From Leptodactylus fallax (taxonomy: Eukaryota; Chordata; Amphibia; Anura; Leptodactylidae), in NCBI GenBank assembly GCA_947044405.1, contig CAMRHE010000063.1, forward strand, positions 5,320,501 to 5,384,500: a DNA stretch of 64,000 bases. Direction: 5' to 3'. Positions 46,889 to 58,556 of the stretch are shown here, piece by piece. The translations under genes were made by a program, and so were the position numbers. The notes beneath the pieces are model-generated. The model was not told where the DNA came from. It ran no database searches and saw only the letters and a list, made by a program, of their open reading frames with translations. Numbering within the stretch: the first letter of the stretch is position 1; each line of letters starts with the position of its first letter.

Positions 46889-49800
46889 CTGAAATGAGAA
46901 TGGATGACGTCAACAAATGTATAAATACTTTCCTTATTAAAATGTTACCCATCGCCCAGGGCTGAAAACACCCACCCAATACCTAATGGGTACCAAGGGA
47001 ACAAGGGCATGTACCAAAATGAACTGGAGTCACCTTCATGGGCACCACAGCAGCCACACGCACACGGTGTAGGAGATCAATCGCCGCAGGCATAGCCTCA
47101 GTACCGATATATGTTAGTAAGATAACACTATACATGTGACCCTCAGTACCGGTATATGTCAGTAAGATAACACTATACATGTGGCCCTCAGTACCGGTAT
47201 ACAGTATGTCAGTAAGATAACACTATACATGTGGCCCTCAGTACCAGTATACGGTATGTCAGTAAGATAACACTATACATGTGGCCCTCAGTACCGGTAT
47301 ATGTCAGTAAGATAACACTATACATGTGGCCCTCAGTACCGGTATACAGTATGTCAGTAAGATAACACTATACATGTGGCCCTCAGTACCGGTATATGTC
47401 AGTAAGATAACACTATACAGTGGCCCCAGTACCAGTATACGGTATGTCAGTAAGATAACACTATACATGTGGCCCCAGTACCGGTATATGCAGTAAGATA
47501 ACACTAACATGTGGCCCCAGTACCGGTAACAGTATGTCAGTAAGATAACACATACATGTGCCCCAGTACCGGTATATGTCAGTAAGATAACACATACATG
47601 TGGCCCCAGTACCAGTATACGGTATGTCAGTAAGATAACACTAACATGTGGCCCCAGTACCGGTATACAGTATGTCAGTAAGATAACACTATACATGTGC
47701 CCCAGTACCGGTATATGTCAGTAAGATAACACAACATGTGCCCCAGTACCAGTAACGGTATGTCAGTAAGATAACACATACATGTGGCCCTCAGTACCGG
47801 TATACAGTATGTCAGTAAGATAACACTATACATGTGGCCCTCAGTACCGGTATATGTCAGTAAGATAACACTATACATGTGGCCCTCAGTACCGGTATAT
47901 GTCAGTAAGATAACACTATACATGTGGCCCTCAGTACTGGTATACAGTATGTCAGTAAGATAACACTATACATGTGGCCCTCAGTACCGGTATATGTCAG
48001 TAAGATAACACTATACATGTGGCCCTCCATGTTCTCGTTAATTCAGTATAATGTACAGTAGATGATACAGTGTAGGGAAGAAGATCTGGGTGCACTCAAT
48101 GTGATGTAGAAGACCTCTGGTGGAAACATCACTGCACCCCCATGTGGCTTTCTATCCCCCTAAGCACTTCTTTCATGCACACAGTACATCCTTCCCTTTC
48201 TTATTCCTTGAAATGACTCCATCTTGATTTTTAGATTTCCCCTGCTTTCTCTTTGCTTTGCTATCAGTGCCATGAAGCTTCATCATGGGCAGCTAGTGCC
48301 AGCGCCATCCCTGCCTGCTGGGAGAACACTGTGATTATCCTCTTTGTCCTCTCTGCTCCTGAATAAGCTGAGGCATCAGTAAGGGGCCGTGATCTGTCAG
48401 CTCCTTCTTTATAACTGCATGACAGGAACTGTCTAATCATCAGCAGTAACTGTCATAGGAATTTCTGCCCCTCTGTGGAAAACTTGTGTGGTACAATCCA
48501 GACAACTTCAGGAATTGCTAAAGACACAGCTTTCCATAGAGTCGAGTAGAGAAAACATGTCAGTAAAGCCTGATTCACACTGTCCCTAGGCAATGGTCCT
48601 AGTCTGATATATAGAAGCAGCAAGAAGAAGGGGATATCATCATGGAGTACATGGAAAACCTCAGTTTTGGGCGGTGTTCTCTACCTTTTAAGACCATGTC
48701 ATCCTCCTTTGCTTATTCATTTCTTAAAGTTTTTCTTAACAATGCAGTCCGGCACCCTAACATGTAGCTAAATGGTAAAATTCTGTCAGCCTGCAGCCAA
48801 TATAAGGGGGATATATTGGATACTATTATATTGAGTTCAGTGAGTTAAAGTGTACCTCCTACTATTAAATAACGTTCCATAAATGAATAGTAAAGGTCAA
48901 TATAAGAAACTTTGTAATAGATCTTATTAAAGAAATCTGTTTCCTTCTCCATTTATCAGGCAGGGTTACTTTTTACATAAAAGTCTATGGAGAGGGAGAA
49001 CAGCCTGATAAGTGGAGAAGGAAACATTTTTCTTTAATAAGATATGTTACGAAGTTTCTTATATTCACCTGTGCTATTCATTTATGAAGAGTTATTTTAT
49101 AATCGGGGGTACACTTTAATCCAATCATTCAGCCCCCATCCAGTTTTCATATTGTCAGCCTATGCCCTGTTTACATGGGGAGATTTCCTGCTGACTATGA
49201 TGATTTATGTGAGCAGTCGACAAACAAGGGTTGTAAATCCCACATAGCATACCGTGCCTTTACTTACCCTTCTCTTAGTTTGAAGATGTTCTTGTCAAAC
49301 TCTGGAAAGAAAGTGTCACATTGAAAATCCGCCATAATGTGTGTGAAGTAGATATGGCTACACCACGGGTGTTTCATCATGTTCTGCAAAGACAAGTTAT
49401 AACCAAGTATATATAATGTATGATAGCAATGTATCCGAAACTTCCATAAAACATTATATAACATTGTAATATTGTGTCACATATATAAATAATACCATCA
49501 AGGAAGGAAAGTCCGCCAGATCGACTGTAGGGACATCTTTGGGGGTGGAGACCCTGCTTAGGACCCGGTAACATTCATCATTTCACTTGGAGGGTTGCCC
49601 AGCTTAGAGATGATCACTTTTGTGCAATAGTTTGCATTACATTGCATGTTACTGTTATTACTGGGTATGGCAGTATTATTTAGTACTATAAAGTGCTGCA
49701 GTTTATTGCAGCTCAGCTCCCATTGATCGGCAATAACCAGGCATGGCCACTACACAGTGTACAGAGCTGTCTGGTGTTGGCTTTGTACACTGTACAGAAC

Positions 49801-52706
49801 CAGTGGCCGACCCCGACTGATCTCACTTATCCAAGGAAGACCGCTATAGGATCCATGGACCGGTCCCATCAATGATGTTGGGAGGAGGGTGCCCCATCAC
49901 AGTGGTTCTTCCCACCGAGGTGGACTCAAGCAGCATTTCTGTTAGGCCTTTATTTTTAGGTAAAAAAGCCATCGCACATGGCAATGATGACACATCCTAG
50001 AATACAAATCACTAGAGAAAGCTCTCCAGGTATAGAGGAATGCTGGGAGATGAGAACTCAGTAGCCTGCAGAATTGTGAATGCTGCTCTGGAGTATAATC
50101 CAGGTTATAAACACAGGATCTGTACTGAATACACGGTTACTCAAGTGTTTATATTAGCTGTAACATGATATTCAGAGGGTGGAGCCTATGTAGTGTGTTC
50201 AGGAGGGCCCAACTACAAAATAGTACTCAGGTAATAAGTCACAGCAGGGCCCTAACCAGTAAACAAGGTTCCTGTAGGGTCCCGAGAACTGTAGAAATCC
50301 ATTAGGATGGCGGTGGGGATTACCAGGTAGGGAAGGGTAAAATCATGTGTTGCGTTGTTTGACGTACGTTGCTATGCTTGGGTGACGGTGACTGCTAGAA
50401 CCGTAACCCAGAGGACAAGACCACCACCCCAGGGACAGTTACATGACTCCCCTCGTCCTCTATATAGCATGTCAGTAACTTTGAGGGGTCAAACCTGCTG
50501 ACAGACTCTCTTTAAGACCGCTTGTTATTGGCCAAGGACAAAAAGGAAATTAATAAAATTTTTAAAATAGGTCAAACATCTGTATCTTCCACCAGATTAT
50601 TTCCTGACCCAGGGAGGGTTATGTAGTCTTACACTGGGTTCACATTCACACTAGTGGCGGGTGTCCATTGTTCTGGTCCGTCAGACACGGAGCCCGACAG
50701 AACCCATTGACTATAATGGGATTTGTGAAAGCGCTGGATGAAAAACTTATGTGTGTATTTTGAGGCAGACACTGCCATAGAGTCTACAAGCAGAGACACA
50801 GCCGCAGATGTGAACAGAGCCTTAGTTTGGGTTTTTCTTATATGGGACAACAGCCCCCCCCCCCCCCCCCATGTCCATTTACTTACTTTATAACACTCCA
50901 CTCCTCCTAGCACCCATATTGTTTCTACCTCATCATAGAGAGGCGACCTGGAAGCAAGTTTCACAACTTCTTCTTCATCGCGGCAAATGTAATGAGCGTA
51001 TTTCGGTAAGTCGCTAAAACGGTACAATAACATATAAGATATCATGAGCAAGCCATTCATGTAAATGGGTGTAACCTGCACAGCTACAGAGAAGATGGGG
51101 ACGACATGGTGCATGGTTATTAGTCATACATGTTCAGGAGTTAGATGGTGCCCGACCCGCACGACTACAGACTACATCATAACCCATGTAACATAAGTGA
51201 ATGACACAGAGAATATGGCCTGATATAGAGTAGAGCGCCATCTACCTGAGCTGCCTGGTAAGAAGCACAATGATGGTATTAGCCAGAGGTAAGAGATCTT
51301 CATCAAAGGCATCAAATGACCGTCGGCCCCAAACAATAAGATTCTTCTTTCCTGTAAAAAAAAAAATAAAGTCCAGTCTATCTGACCTGATACCCTAACT
51401 GTAATAATATATATATAAAGGGGACCCCGTGTATCTGCTATGGGGTCTAGCCCTACTTACTACTGGGTGTTGGGGACCAGTACGGGACTCCTCTCTCCAA
51501 ATGCATTGTCAGCAATGGGGTGTGAAATTGTGAAAGGACGATGAGGAAGGGGGGAGGGACAAAACACCAGACACTTGTGTCAATGGGGTCAAAATATGGC
51601 CAAATCATAATGGGGTTCATCTTTGGGGCTATGAGGCTGCCGCTCTTCTATGTACGCCACGGCTTGAATGGCAGCTTTACTACAAGGGTCTCCCATGGGC
51701 CATAGGAAATAGTTTGTCGAGAAGCTTAAAGAGGTACTGATGGGTGCGGGGAATGCCCTGGTTTGGGTGACCCTGTCAGTATCTTCCATCTTACCGGGCT
51801 CTTTTACTGTGGTTATGGTGTCTAACAGATACCGGAACTCCTTTCTGCAAAAGAAACATCATCATTCTAGTTACACGGAGATGACTTTAGTAAAGCCGTG
51901 TTCAGTCAGGGGCAGGAGGCGTCCTCCATCAGTAGGCGACAGTCATTGCTTTCATCGCCCCTTTTCCCACAATCCCATATAGTATGTATATTTCTATTAT
52001 ATACCCCCCATTTCTCTGCACCCTATACATATAGGGTCAGGTGATCCCCCTATCATGTATCCGTTCTAGGGTCCGACCATTCGATCTGCGTTCCTGTAGA
52101 TTAAAGGGGTGACCCATCCTTATCGCCATCTGATCAATGGGGGTGTCGGCTGTTTGCTGTGGCCTATTCACTGCTAGCCAAGAACAGCTCCATTCATTGT
52201 ATAGTGGCTGTGCTTGGTATTGCAACTCAGCCCCATTAGCTTGAAGGTCACGTGACAAAAGCAGATGCAGTCCTTACTAGATGCGCTGCAGACTAGACGT
52301 ACCCCCATCCCCACTGATCAGATATTATTGACCTGTCCTAAGGATAGATCTTCAAGATTTAACCCTTTATAACAGGAGAACTATCAATGCTGCTGAAATC
52401 CGCAGTTACATCTCTTCTGTCTTGAGGAGACATAACTAATACCACCAGCAGGTGGCAGCAAATCACCTACATGATGCATGTCCATAGCAGAATACAGCGC
52501 ACTCATTGCTGTAAGGTTATGCTGGGAGTTGTAGTTCTCTAACAGTTGGAGCCCACTGCCATAGACGATAGGTCTCTATTAATGTTCGGTACTACTTACG
52601 GTAGATCCCACGGTAAGTGCCCCTTCCATCCAATTCCCATATTGTTACAAGCAGCTGCGATCAGATTTATGGGTTTGGGGCTGATCTGTGAATTTCCTTC
52701 AGACAT
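46795..52706 (-). CDS. dhfr-like: Dihydrofolate reductase-like protein, six coding exons, 199 aa
   Basis: Coding exons in transcript order are 52706-52600, 51844-51795, 51351-51246, 51013-50887, 49383-49268 and 46888-46795. They sum to 600 nt and all joins are in phase with GT/AG borders. DHFR signatures: NNMGIGWKGHLPW (W33), KEFRYL with the catalytic acid E38, GRRSF (61-65), VLLTRQL (81-87), IWVLGG (120-125), T144, and CDTFFPE (152-158). DHFR reduces dihydrofolate to tetrahydrofolate with NADPH for thymidylate and purine synthesis. Oddities: the position of human Arg70, which binds the folate glutamate, is Thr78; human Phe34 is Leu42; GGSSVY is GGVECY; and the protein has an extended C terminus. 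Introns rule out a processed copy. It may be a paralogue with altered activity rather than the housekeeping enzyme. Confidence 0.9.
47098..48027. repeat. 45/51-bp minisatellite in the last DHFR-like intron, about 19 copies
   Basis: Units contain TCAGTACCGGTATA, an optional CAGTAT or CGGTAT, then GTCAGTAAGATAACACTATA and CATGTGGCCC. Units from about 47410 to 47790 carry many single-base losses (for example GGCCCTCAG to GGCCCCAG) that outer units lack. The open frames are false. Confidence 0.95.
49268..49383 (-). CDS. dhfr-like: DHFR-like coding exon 5
   Basis: Acceptor TCTTTGCAG, donor GTAAGT. It encodes NMMKHPWCSHIYFTHIMADF then QCDTFFPEFDKNIFKLREG, matching the NHP...VTRIMQDFESDTFFPEI region of vertebrate DHFR. 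Confidence 0.93.
49690..50630. other. DHFR-like intron sequence with old repeat fragments
   Basis: Includes an ACACAGTGTACAGAGCTG / CTTTGTACACTGTACAG repeat related to those near 52190 and 55200. No exon was seen. Confidence 0.45.
50632..50826. mobile_element. MITE in DHFR-like intron
   Basis: The left end ACTGGGTTCACATTCAC and the right end GCAGATGTGAACAGAGCC are inverse. About 195 bp and non-coding; resembles 2846-3046. Confidence 0.5.
50887..51013 (-). CDS. dhfr-like: DHFR-like coding exon 4
   Basis: Acceptor GTTTTAG, donor GTAAGT. It ends in ETIWVLGGVECYK, which aligns with MVWIVGGSSVYK of vertebrate DHFR. Confidence 0.93.
51246..51351 (-). CDS. dhfr-like: DHFR-like coding exon 3
   Basis: Acceptor TTTTTACAG, donor GTAGAT. 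It encodes KKNLIVWGRRSFDAF then DEDLLPLANTIIVLLTRQL. Counting gap-free from the glycine of GRRSF to the TR pair (23 positions, as in human) places Thr78 at the human Arg70 position. Confidence 0.93.
51795..51844 (-). CDS. dhfr-like: DHFR-like coding exon 2
   Basis: Acceptor TTTTGCAG, donor GTAAGA. It encodes KEFRYLLDTITTVKEP, carrying the catalytic acidic residue equivalent to human Glu30. Confidence 0.92.
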
Positions 52707-52714
52707 ATTTATAA
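52600..52714 (-). CDS. dhfr-like: DHFR-like exon with start codon (coding exon 1)
   Basis: ATG is at 52706-52704, and the exon ends at donor GTAAGT (52599-52598). It encodes MSEGNSQISPKPINLIAAAC then NNMGIGWKGHLPWDLP. A good acceptor (TGTGTCTCCTCAG) ends 8 nt before the ATG, so a non-coding exon lies upstream. Confidence 0.88.
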
Positions 52715-53585
52715 CTGAGGAGACACAAAGTAAGGAATTTGTAAGACTAAGCGGTGATCGGACATGATGGTAATATATAGCGAAACTTAAAGGGGTTGTC
52801 CAGGACTATGATACTAAGCTCTACTCCCTCTTCTCAGGCCGGTGAACACATGACCATGTTGCAGCTCAGTCCCATTCAGGTCAATGGGGCTGAGCTGTAA
52901 TACCAAGCACAACCACTACTCAGTGTACGGCGCTGTGCTTGGTAACAAAGAGTCAGCAGCAATCAATATCCTAGTCCTGGACAATCCCATTGTGGCTGCC
53001 ATCAGCAACCAGCAGGGGGAGCTTAGCACATACACATGCATCTCACACAGTAAAAGCAAAGTATACAGCAAGCTCCCTCTAGTGGTGGCTGGAGGAACCT
53101 AAAATCTTCTCCTGTAACTCTCTCTGTGTAAGGCGTTTGGAGCAGAAAAAACAAGCTCCAAATGTTTTAAAGGTTTCTTTGGAAATAAATGATCACTCAA
53201 TTTTGGAAGTAAAAATGACATTATATTAAAAGTTGATTTATTTTACTTATATAGCTCCATCATATTCCGCATTTACTTTAAAGGGGACCTGACGTGACCT
53301 GACAATCATCCAATGGTCCGGAGCATTGACTTGTGATACAGATGTATCACAGTCAAGTTTGTTCTCTGGCACAGTTCATGGAGCTATTACATGTTTTATC
53401 TCTCAGTAAACTGACTGCTGTACCTGCACCATCAGGTCAGCAGAGGGCACCATAGAACCAGTTGTGGGGCTCAATAGAAACTGAAGGGGCTGGAAAAGTA
53501 ATAAAGTTATTAAAAAATGAATTGTGTTTAATAAATCCTATATAAAGCTGTGCGCTGGCATAAGATGGGTCAGCCGACTGCCACA
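52715..53585. repeat. DHFR-like first intron, repeat fragments
   Basis: AAAGGGGTTGTCCAGGACT at 52790 starts a dispersed repeat containing CAGCTCAGTCCCATTCAGG and GCGCTGTGCTTGGTAAC. The rest shows no exon. Confidence 0.5.
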
Positions 53586-53587
53586 TA

Positions 53588-54856
53588 CAGTGGGGAAAAA
53601 AAAGTATTTAGTCAGCCACCAATTGTGCAAGTTCTCCCACTTAAAAAGATGAGGCCGGCCTGTAATTGTCATCATAGGTAGACCTCAACTATGAGAGACA
53701 AAATGAGAAAACAAATCCAGAAAATCACATTGTCCGATTTTTTTTTTTTTTTTTTTAAAGAATTTTTCTTGCAAATTATAGTGGAAAATAAGTATTTGGT
53801 CACCTACAAACAAGCAAGATTTCTGGCTCTCAGACCTGTAACTTCTTCTTTAAGAGGCTCCTCTGTCCTCCACTCATTACCTGTAGTAATGGCTCCTGTG
53901 TGACATTGTTATCAGTATAAAAGACACCTGTCCACAACCTCAGACAGTCACACTCCAAACTCCACTATGGTGAAGACCAAAGAGCTGTGGAAGGACCAGA
54001 AACAAAATGGTAGCCCTGCACCAGGCTGGGAAGACTGAATCTGCAATAGGCAAGCAGCTTGGTGTGAAGAAATCACCTGTGGGAGCAATAATTAGAAAAT
54101 GGAAGACATACAAGACCACTGATAATCTCCCTCCATCAGGGGCTCCACGCAAGATCTCACCCCGTGGGGTCAAAATGATCACAAGAACGGTGAGCAAAAA
54201 TCCCAGAACCACACGGGGGGACCTAGTGACTGACCTGCAGAAAGCTGGGACTAACGTAACAAAGGCTACCGTCAGTAACACACTACGCCGCCAGGGACTC
54301 AGATCCTGCAGTGCCAGACGTGTCCCCCTGCTTAAGCCAGTACATATCCGGGCCCGTCTGAAGTTTGCTAGAGAGCATTTGGATGTTCCAGAAGAGTATT
54401 GGGAGAATGTCATATGGTCAGATGAAACCAAAGTAGAACTGTTTGGTAGAAACACAACTCGTGGTGTTTGGAGGAGAGTGAATGCTGAGTTGCATCCAAA
54501 GAACACCATACCTACTGTGAAGCATGGGGGGGGCAACATCATGCTTTGGGGCTGTTTCTCTGCAAAGGGACCAGGACGACTGATCCGTGTACATGAAAGA
54601 ATGAATGGGGCCATGTATCGTGAGATTTTGAGTGCAAACCTCCTTCCATCAGCAAGGGCACTGAAGATGAAACGTGGCTGGGTCTTTCAGCATGACAATG
54701 ATCCCAAGCACACCGCCAGGGCAACGAAGGAGCGGCTTCGTAAGAAACATTTCAAGGTCCTGGAGTGGCCTAGCCAGTCTCCAGATCTCAACCCCATAGA
54801 AAACCTTTGGAGGAAGTTGAAAGTCCGTATTGCCCAGCGACAGCCCCAGAAGTGAT
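53588..54856 (+). mobile_element. Tc1/mariner-like element, 3' truncated, in the DHFR-like first intron
   Basis: The left end CAGTGGGGAAAAAAAAG follows TA (53586-53587), and the transposase gene follows. Sequence resembling this family stops near 54852, so the C-terminal part of the transposase and the right terminal repeat are missing. It is on the opposite strand to the host gene. Confidence 0.9.
53967..54855 (+). pseudogene. Tc1-like transposase, frameshifted start and truncated end
   Basis: The original start ATG is at 53967 ([10 protein letters not shown]), but a small deletion near 53993-54000 shifts the frame. The remaining open frame starts at 54007 and has 282 codons. It has helix-turn-helix DNA-binding sequence at the N terminus, and the catalytic triad of a DD34E transposase is complete: D139 (WSDE), D230 (QHDNDPKH) and E265 (NPIENLW). 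About 55-60 C-terminal residues normal for the family are missing. Tc1 transposases cut and paste their element at TA sites. Loss of the start frame and of one terminus makes this copy inactive. Confidence 0.9.
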
Positions 54857-56123
54857 ACTGGGCATTGTCTATACAGCATACATGATACATCTCGCACTCA
54901 GACACTTCACTTACAGTAACACCTTCTCCTGTGTCCGGAGTCTTAATGTTGCTGTGACTCCAGGAACTTTTGGTCATGTGATGCTCTCCAAATGTCCTCC
55001 AGTCACAGCAATAAGCAGACTTCAGAGCAGAGGCTCCTGTATACATCTGTCCCACATACACAGAGCGGCCCTGATCAGGAAAGGCGCACTGGCCCACCAG
55101 CCTGGCCAACTCTATTGCCATCATGCCCTTGAAGACGTTATTAACACCAGATATTTGGAGGACTATCAGCTGATTGAAGGAGCCTTCAGGTACAGCTCCA
55201 TACAGTGGCTGTGCCTGGTATTGCATCTCATCACTGCTCAGTCTCATTCAGGTAGAAGAATATCAGCCTGCACTACCAAGCACAGCCACTATGAAATTCT
55301 TGGCGCTGTACTTAGTAAACAATGCACTTGCTGAAGTGCCACAGCCGCTTCCATTAGCTGATCGTGGGGGTGCTGGAAGTCGGACCTCCATCTAAGGATA
55401 GGACATTACTAAAAAAAAGTCAGGAAAAAATTAGGTTTAAAACGACATATAGCAAATCGTAGCTAAAAAAAAAAATGCATTTTGCACTTTTTGCCTCCCC
55501 CTATAGAAACCTATAGGGAAAACGCTGCGTTTTTTGCAGGCAAAATTAACATGGGGACTTTTTTTAAGGTATTTTCCGCAGCGTTTTTTTTCTCCAGTGT
55601 TCTACAGCTCTGGAGAATCCCCTTTTGCAGTCCTATGTAAAACGTGGCAGTATCAGGCGGAATCCTTCTCAAAATCAGCGCCAAATTACACCGTGTGAAC
55701 ACACCCCAAGGCTACAGATAAAATACAATATCAGGGTGAGATATTCTAGTAATTTACAGATGTAGCAGATCTTAATTGTCTTATTAACCTTTGGAGCGAT
55801 ATACGGTATATATATACCTATATCCACATTTATGTCAAGTTGCAGTCCTATGTAAGACCACTGACAACACATTACAGTATCAAGATGCAGATGTAGCTGA
55901 GCGGAATGTGTGATATAACATGGGCCATCCTATGTAGGACCACACATACATTGTTATATGAGGATGTGTGCGACACACTCAGCTCTGCTACATCTGCATA
56001 CACTTTGCATGCTCTGTCTGCCTGAGATGACAGCCCCTCTAGCCATGGACGACAGTGCAGGATAGAGAGAAGCTTCATCCTGTAAAGTTACACAATCCGC
56101 AGGAATCCTTCGCAGCTCCTTAC
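54857..56123. other. DHFR-like first intron, remainder
   Basis: Contains a copy of the CACAGCCACTATGAAATTC / GGCGCTGTACTTAG repeat (about 55190-55400) and GCGTTTTTTGCAGG MITE-like sequence near 55520. No exon was seen. Confidence 0.45.
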
Positions 56124-56203
56124 CTCTTGCAAGACGCCTCTACAGTGATACAAGCCTGTCTGTGATGCTGTGTGTGTATACAGCCCAGGGGTACAGCAGG
56201 GAT
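56124..56203 (-). other. dhfr-like: Candidate non-coding first exon of the DHFR-like gene
   Basis: The segment ends at a strong donor (CAAGAG then GTAAGG). It starts about 30 nt downstream of a TATA box and contains no ATG. It would splice to the acceptor at 52715. The 5' end is estimated from TATA spacing only. Confidence 0.55.
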
Positions 56204-56228
56204 CAGCAGCAGAGGGAGGATGGAGGAT

Positions 56229-56252
56229 GGATATATAGGGCGGGGGTGGGGA
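56229..56252 (-). promoter_or_regulatory. dhfr-like: Candidate TATA box and GC box
   Basis: On the minus strand a GC box (ACCCCCGCCC) lies directly upstream of CTATATATCC. The arrangement fits a promoter for transcription towards 46314. Mammalian DHFR promoters lack a TATA box, so this would be a different type of promoter. Confidence 0.55.
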
Positions 56253-56720
56253 CGCTCGCACGTCCCACATTTGCTAAACAGCCTTTTTGTCACGCTTGAA
56301 AGCAGGAAACTGAAGTTATTGTTAAAGGCCGATCCCTGAATTCTCTATAGTGCACCGAGCGACTGGTTCTACCGCCAATAGTGCATATAGTATAAGGCAG
56401 AGAAAGCTAATCCTGTATGATATCAAGTACCCCTCAGGCTTCTGGGGGGCTTAGAGGGCATTTCTAGTATTGCTTTTTTATTATCATGTCATTTGTAGAT
56501 CCAAAATTCTGCTCTGATTAATTCATTTATCTTTATAGTGTCCAGAGCTTCACTTTACTGATACAGAGCTCCAAATCCCCTGCATAGCTATAGATAGAAA
56601 CCATAATGCTGCATATGTAGTTACCACTAGAGGGCGCACACTGCATACTGTTTACTTATTGAGTGTATGTATGCAATGTGCTCTGAAGCTCCCCTAGTGG
56701 TGACTTCAGACAGAGGATTA
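56253..56720. other. Intergenic, no feature recognised
   Basis: Upstream of the candidate promoter. No gene or repeat was recognised. Confidence 0.4.
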
Positions 56721-56725
56721 TCTTA

Positions 56726-56742
56726 TGAATCTATCTATCTCA

Positions 56743-56779
<37 letters not shown>

Positions 56780-56811
56780 CATATCTATCTATCCATCTAT
56801 CATCTATCCCA

Positions 56812-56851
<40 letters not shown>

Positions 56852-56977
56852 CCATATCTATCTCCATATCTATCTATCTATCTATCTATCTATTTATCTC
56901 ATATCTATCTATCTATCTATCTATCTCATATCTATCTATCTATCTATCTCATATCTATCTATCCATCTATCATCTCC

Positions 56978-57026
<49 letters not shown>

Positions 57027-57040
57027 CCATATCTATCTCC

Positions 57041-57085
<45 letters not shown>

Positions 57086-57273
57086 TTATCTCATAGCTAT
57101 CTATCTATCTATCTATCTATCTATCATCTTTCTAACAATTTATCTATATCTATTTTCATCTATTATAATCTATCTATTATTAGCTTTCTGTCTATTATAA
57201 TCTATTTGTCTATTGTCTGTCTTTCTAATATTTATCTACTGTATATACTTATTAATATTTATCATCGATCTGT

Positions 57274-57315
<42 letters not shown>

Positions 57316-57339
57316 CATCCATCAGTATCTATCTATCTC

Positions 57340-57394
<55 letters not shown>

Positions 57395-57428
57395 ATATCT
57401 ATCTATCTATCTCCTATCTATCATCTGT
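56726..57428. repeat. (TATC)n tetranucleotide repeat, two blocks
   Basis: Block 56726-57130 and block 57275-57425, with degenerate TCTATTATAATC sequence between. Interruptions by CATATC and CCATCTATC are regular. Open frames rich in Tyr-Leu-Ser-Ile are artefacts. Confidence 0.98.
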
Positions 57429-58027
57429 CTGATCTAGGGAAAACAACCAGTAACAGGACATGTCCCATTTTTTAATGGACCTGTGAATAGCCCCATAGCC
57501 TGTCATTGTTGTGATAACATCAAACACCAGCCACACAGTTTGTGTGAACACGGCCCTATCTAGAGCTTCTCCTGCCTCATGGACTTGCCCACATTGTCCC
57601 AATGAGTGCCATCTAGTCCCTCCTTCATATAGAGAAGCCGGATCTACCCCAATCACCCGATCACTGGGGCATTTCGCTCGTCCAGTTCTCATACTTATTG
57701 ACCTAGCAGCACCTCCTAAGGATCCGGAAGCTTCTGTGCAACACTGGGGTCACCTATCTACAGTTTCCTGATGGATTTTATTTCAGCTTGTCCTGCCACA
57801 TCAGTTTCCTTCCTTTTCTTACTGATGCAGAAGTCGCCACATCCATACACTTATCTGACATCACAAGACACAATCATGAATCAAAAACTGCACGTAAAAA
57901 GGCAGTTGCACCAAATATGGTTCGATTTTCTGAGAAGTGGGTGGGGCTTTGGGTGAGGCGGGGGGGTCCACAATCCCCAGAACAGATTGCCCTCGCTCTC
58001 ATTGACCGGCATTACTCAGATGTAACG
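57429..58027. other. Intergenic, no gene recognised
   Basis: Short open frames only. A possible MITE end GTTTGTGTGAACACGGCCC lies near 57539-57557. Confidence 0.4.
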
Positions 58028-58028
58028 C

Positions 58029-58208
58029 AGGGGCATAGCTATAGGAGGTGCAAGGGTGACAATCGCTACTGGGCCCTGGAGCCTCAAGGGGGCCCAAAGT
58101 CCTCTCTACTATGTGAGAAGGCACCAGTATTATAGGTAGCACATCATCAGTGGTGCCCACATTACAGATTTTGCATTGGGGCCCAGCAGCTTCAGGTTAC
58201 GCCTCTGG
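58029..58208. mobile_element. Short MITE with CAGGGGCATAGCTA / GGTTACGCCTCTG ends
   Basis: The ends are imperfect inverted repeats about 180 bp apart. Related end motifs (GGCGTAACTA, TTAGTTACGCCCC) occur at 35504, 42218 and 60368. Confidence 0.5.
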
Positions 58209-58237
58209 CTCAAATGTCATCCATTTGCCTTTCCAGT

Positions 58238-58556
58238 TAAAGGGGTTGTCTTGTTATGGACACTTACCCTCATATCTACAGGACAGGGAGGATTGAATCA
58301 CCGTGTCCCCCAGTGATCAGGAGAATGAGGGACCAAAAGTCCCCCTAAAGCCTCCTTGTGAATGGAGCTCTAGTGCACTTATGTGACTGGTGCTCCATTC
58401 ACTTCTATGGGGCTGTGGGTGGTGCTAGAAATTACAGTCCCATAGTAGTGATGGACTTTCGGTCCATCATGCTCCTGATCACTGGGGGACCCGGTGATTG
58501 AACCCCCGGCGATCAGAAACATCCCCTGGCCTGTGGATAACATCCCCTTTAATGAG
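58238..58556. mobile_element. Short non-autonomous element, AAAGGGGTTGTC ends
   Basis: Left end AAAGGGGTTGTCTTGTTATGG, right end CTGTGGATAACATCCCCTTT. About 320 bp, internally partly inverted (CCCCCAGTGATCAGGAG / CTCCTGATCACTGGGGG). Confidence 0.65.

Noticed and set aside
47304..47923. Repetitive minus-strand open frames
   Set aside because: Produced by the intronic minisatellite.
56667..57475. Tyr-Leu-Ser-Ile repeat proteins
   Set aside because: Translation of a TATC tetranucleotide repeat.
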